Assembly (NCBI GenBank): GCA_016296205.1
Contig: JAEDJS010000032.1
Location: 1 to 23,665, forward strand
DNA: 23,665 bases
Direction of reading: 5' to 3'
Source: Treponema sp.
GTDB taxonomy: Bacteria; Spirochaetota; Spirochaetia; Treponematales; Treponemataceae
Part shown: positions 23,617-23,665 of the stretch, in pieces
Layout of the letters: the number at the start of each line of letters is the position of its first letter
Numbering within the stretch: the first letter of the stretch is position 1
Notes under the pieces: generated by a model
What the model was told of the DNA's origin: nothing
What the model saw: only the letters and a program-made list of their open reading frames with translations
The model's database searches: none
Program-made: the position numbers and the translations under genes

Positions 23617-23665
23617 TGTCATCCTGAACTAGATTCAGGAGCTCTCTTGTAAGGAGATTCCGGAT
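23617..23665. repeat. Structured intergenic repeat, right-end copy 2 (cut by window end)
   Basis: It begins 92 bp after the previous copy and matches it over all 49 bases present; the window ends inside the third dyad. The 28-bp spacer before it (23589-23616) differs from the first spacer by a few bases including one extra A. The array may continue beyond the window. Confidence 0.9.

Overview
The window is a compact, AT-rich stretch of bacterial chromosome with 17 protein-coding genes, no RNA genes and no transposase or phage gene. Several features point to a spirochaete, most likely a gut or rumen Treponema: a large single-chain clade II-type PurL, tandem CNNM/CBS (CorC/HlyC) proteins, abundant lipoproteins with relaxed lipoboxes, a RodZ-like protein next to a LolA-like carrier, and a FliL-like membrane protein. 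The genus is an inference from gene content and style; no rRNA or marker search was possible.

Layout. (1) 86-802 encodes a secreted outer-membrane beta-barrel, closed by a strong terminator. (2) 905-1206 is non-coding and holds two copies of a 64-bp structured repeat, then the purL promoter. (3) 1207-8767 is a probable four-gene operon: purL, a thioredoxin-fold lipoprotein with no active-site cysteines, and two tandem CorC/HlyC paralogues. (4) An RluA-type pseudouridine synthase on the minus strand converges with, and overlaps, the second CorC gene. It diverges from an acyl-CoA synthetase gene, and their promoters are interleaved. (5) asnA follows, then a protein that looks like a radical-SAM barrel without its iron-sulfur strand, then a structured 133-bp repeat element lying between two convergent genes, then an HtrA/Deg protease on the minus strand. 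(6) Divergent from htrA come lolA-like, rodZ-like, a terminator, rimO and pcrA/uvrD. (7) A minus-strand lipoprotein gene and hflX diverge from back-to-back promoters. hflX is followed by the FliL-like gene, whose stop codon lies in the first bases of a second array of the repeat, which runs off the window end.

How the genes fit together. Most are housekeeping: purine and asparagine synthesis, rRNA or tRNA pseudouridylation, S12 methylthiolation, DNA repair, ribosome-associated GTPase, envelope quality control, lipoprotein trafficking and cell shape. No defence locus, biosynthetic cluster or mobile-gene cargo was found.

The most notable signals are: (a) a family of structured repeats with a shared 64-bp core and 92-bp tandem period at both ends of the window, plus a diverged copy at 13354-13426 whose base pairs co-vary; (b) four genes whose sigma-70-like -10 box ends only 6-9 nt before the ATG and that lack a Shine-Dalgarno sequence, which predicts leaderless mRNAs; (c) the apparent cluster-less radical-SAM-like protein; (d) the thioredoxin-like lipoprotein with Asp and Ser in place of the CxxC cysteines.
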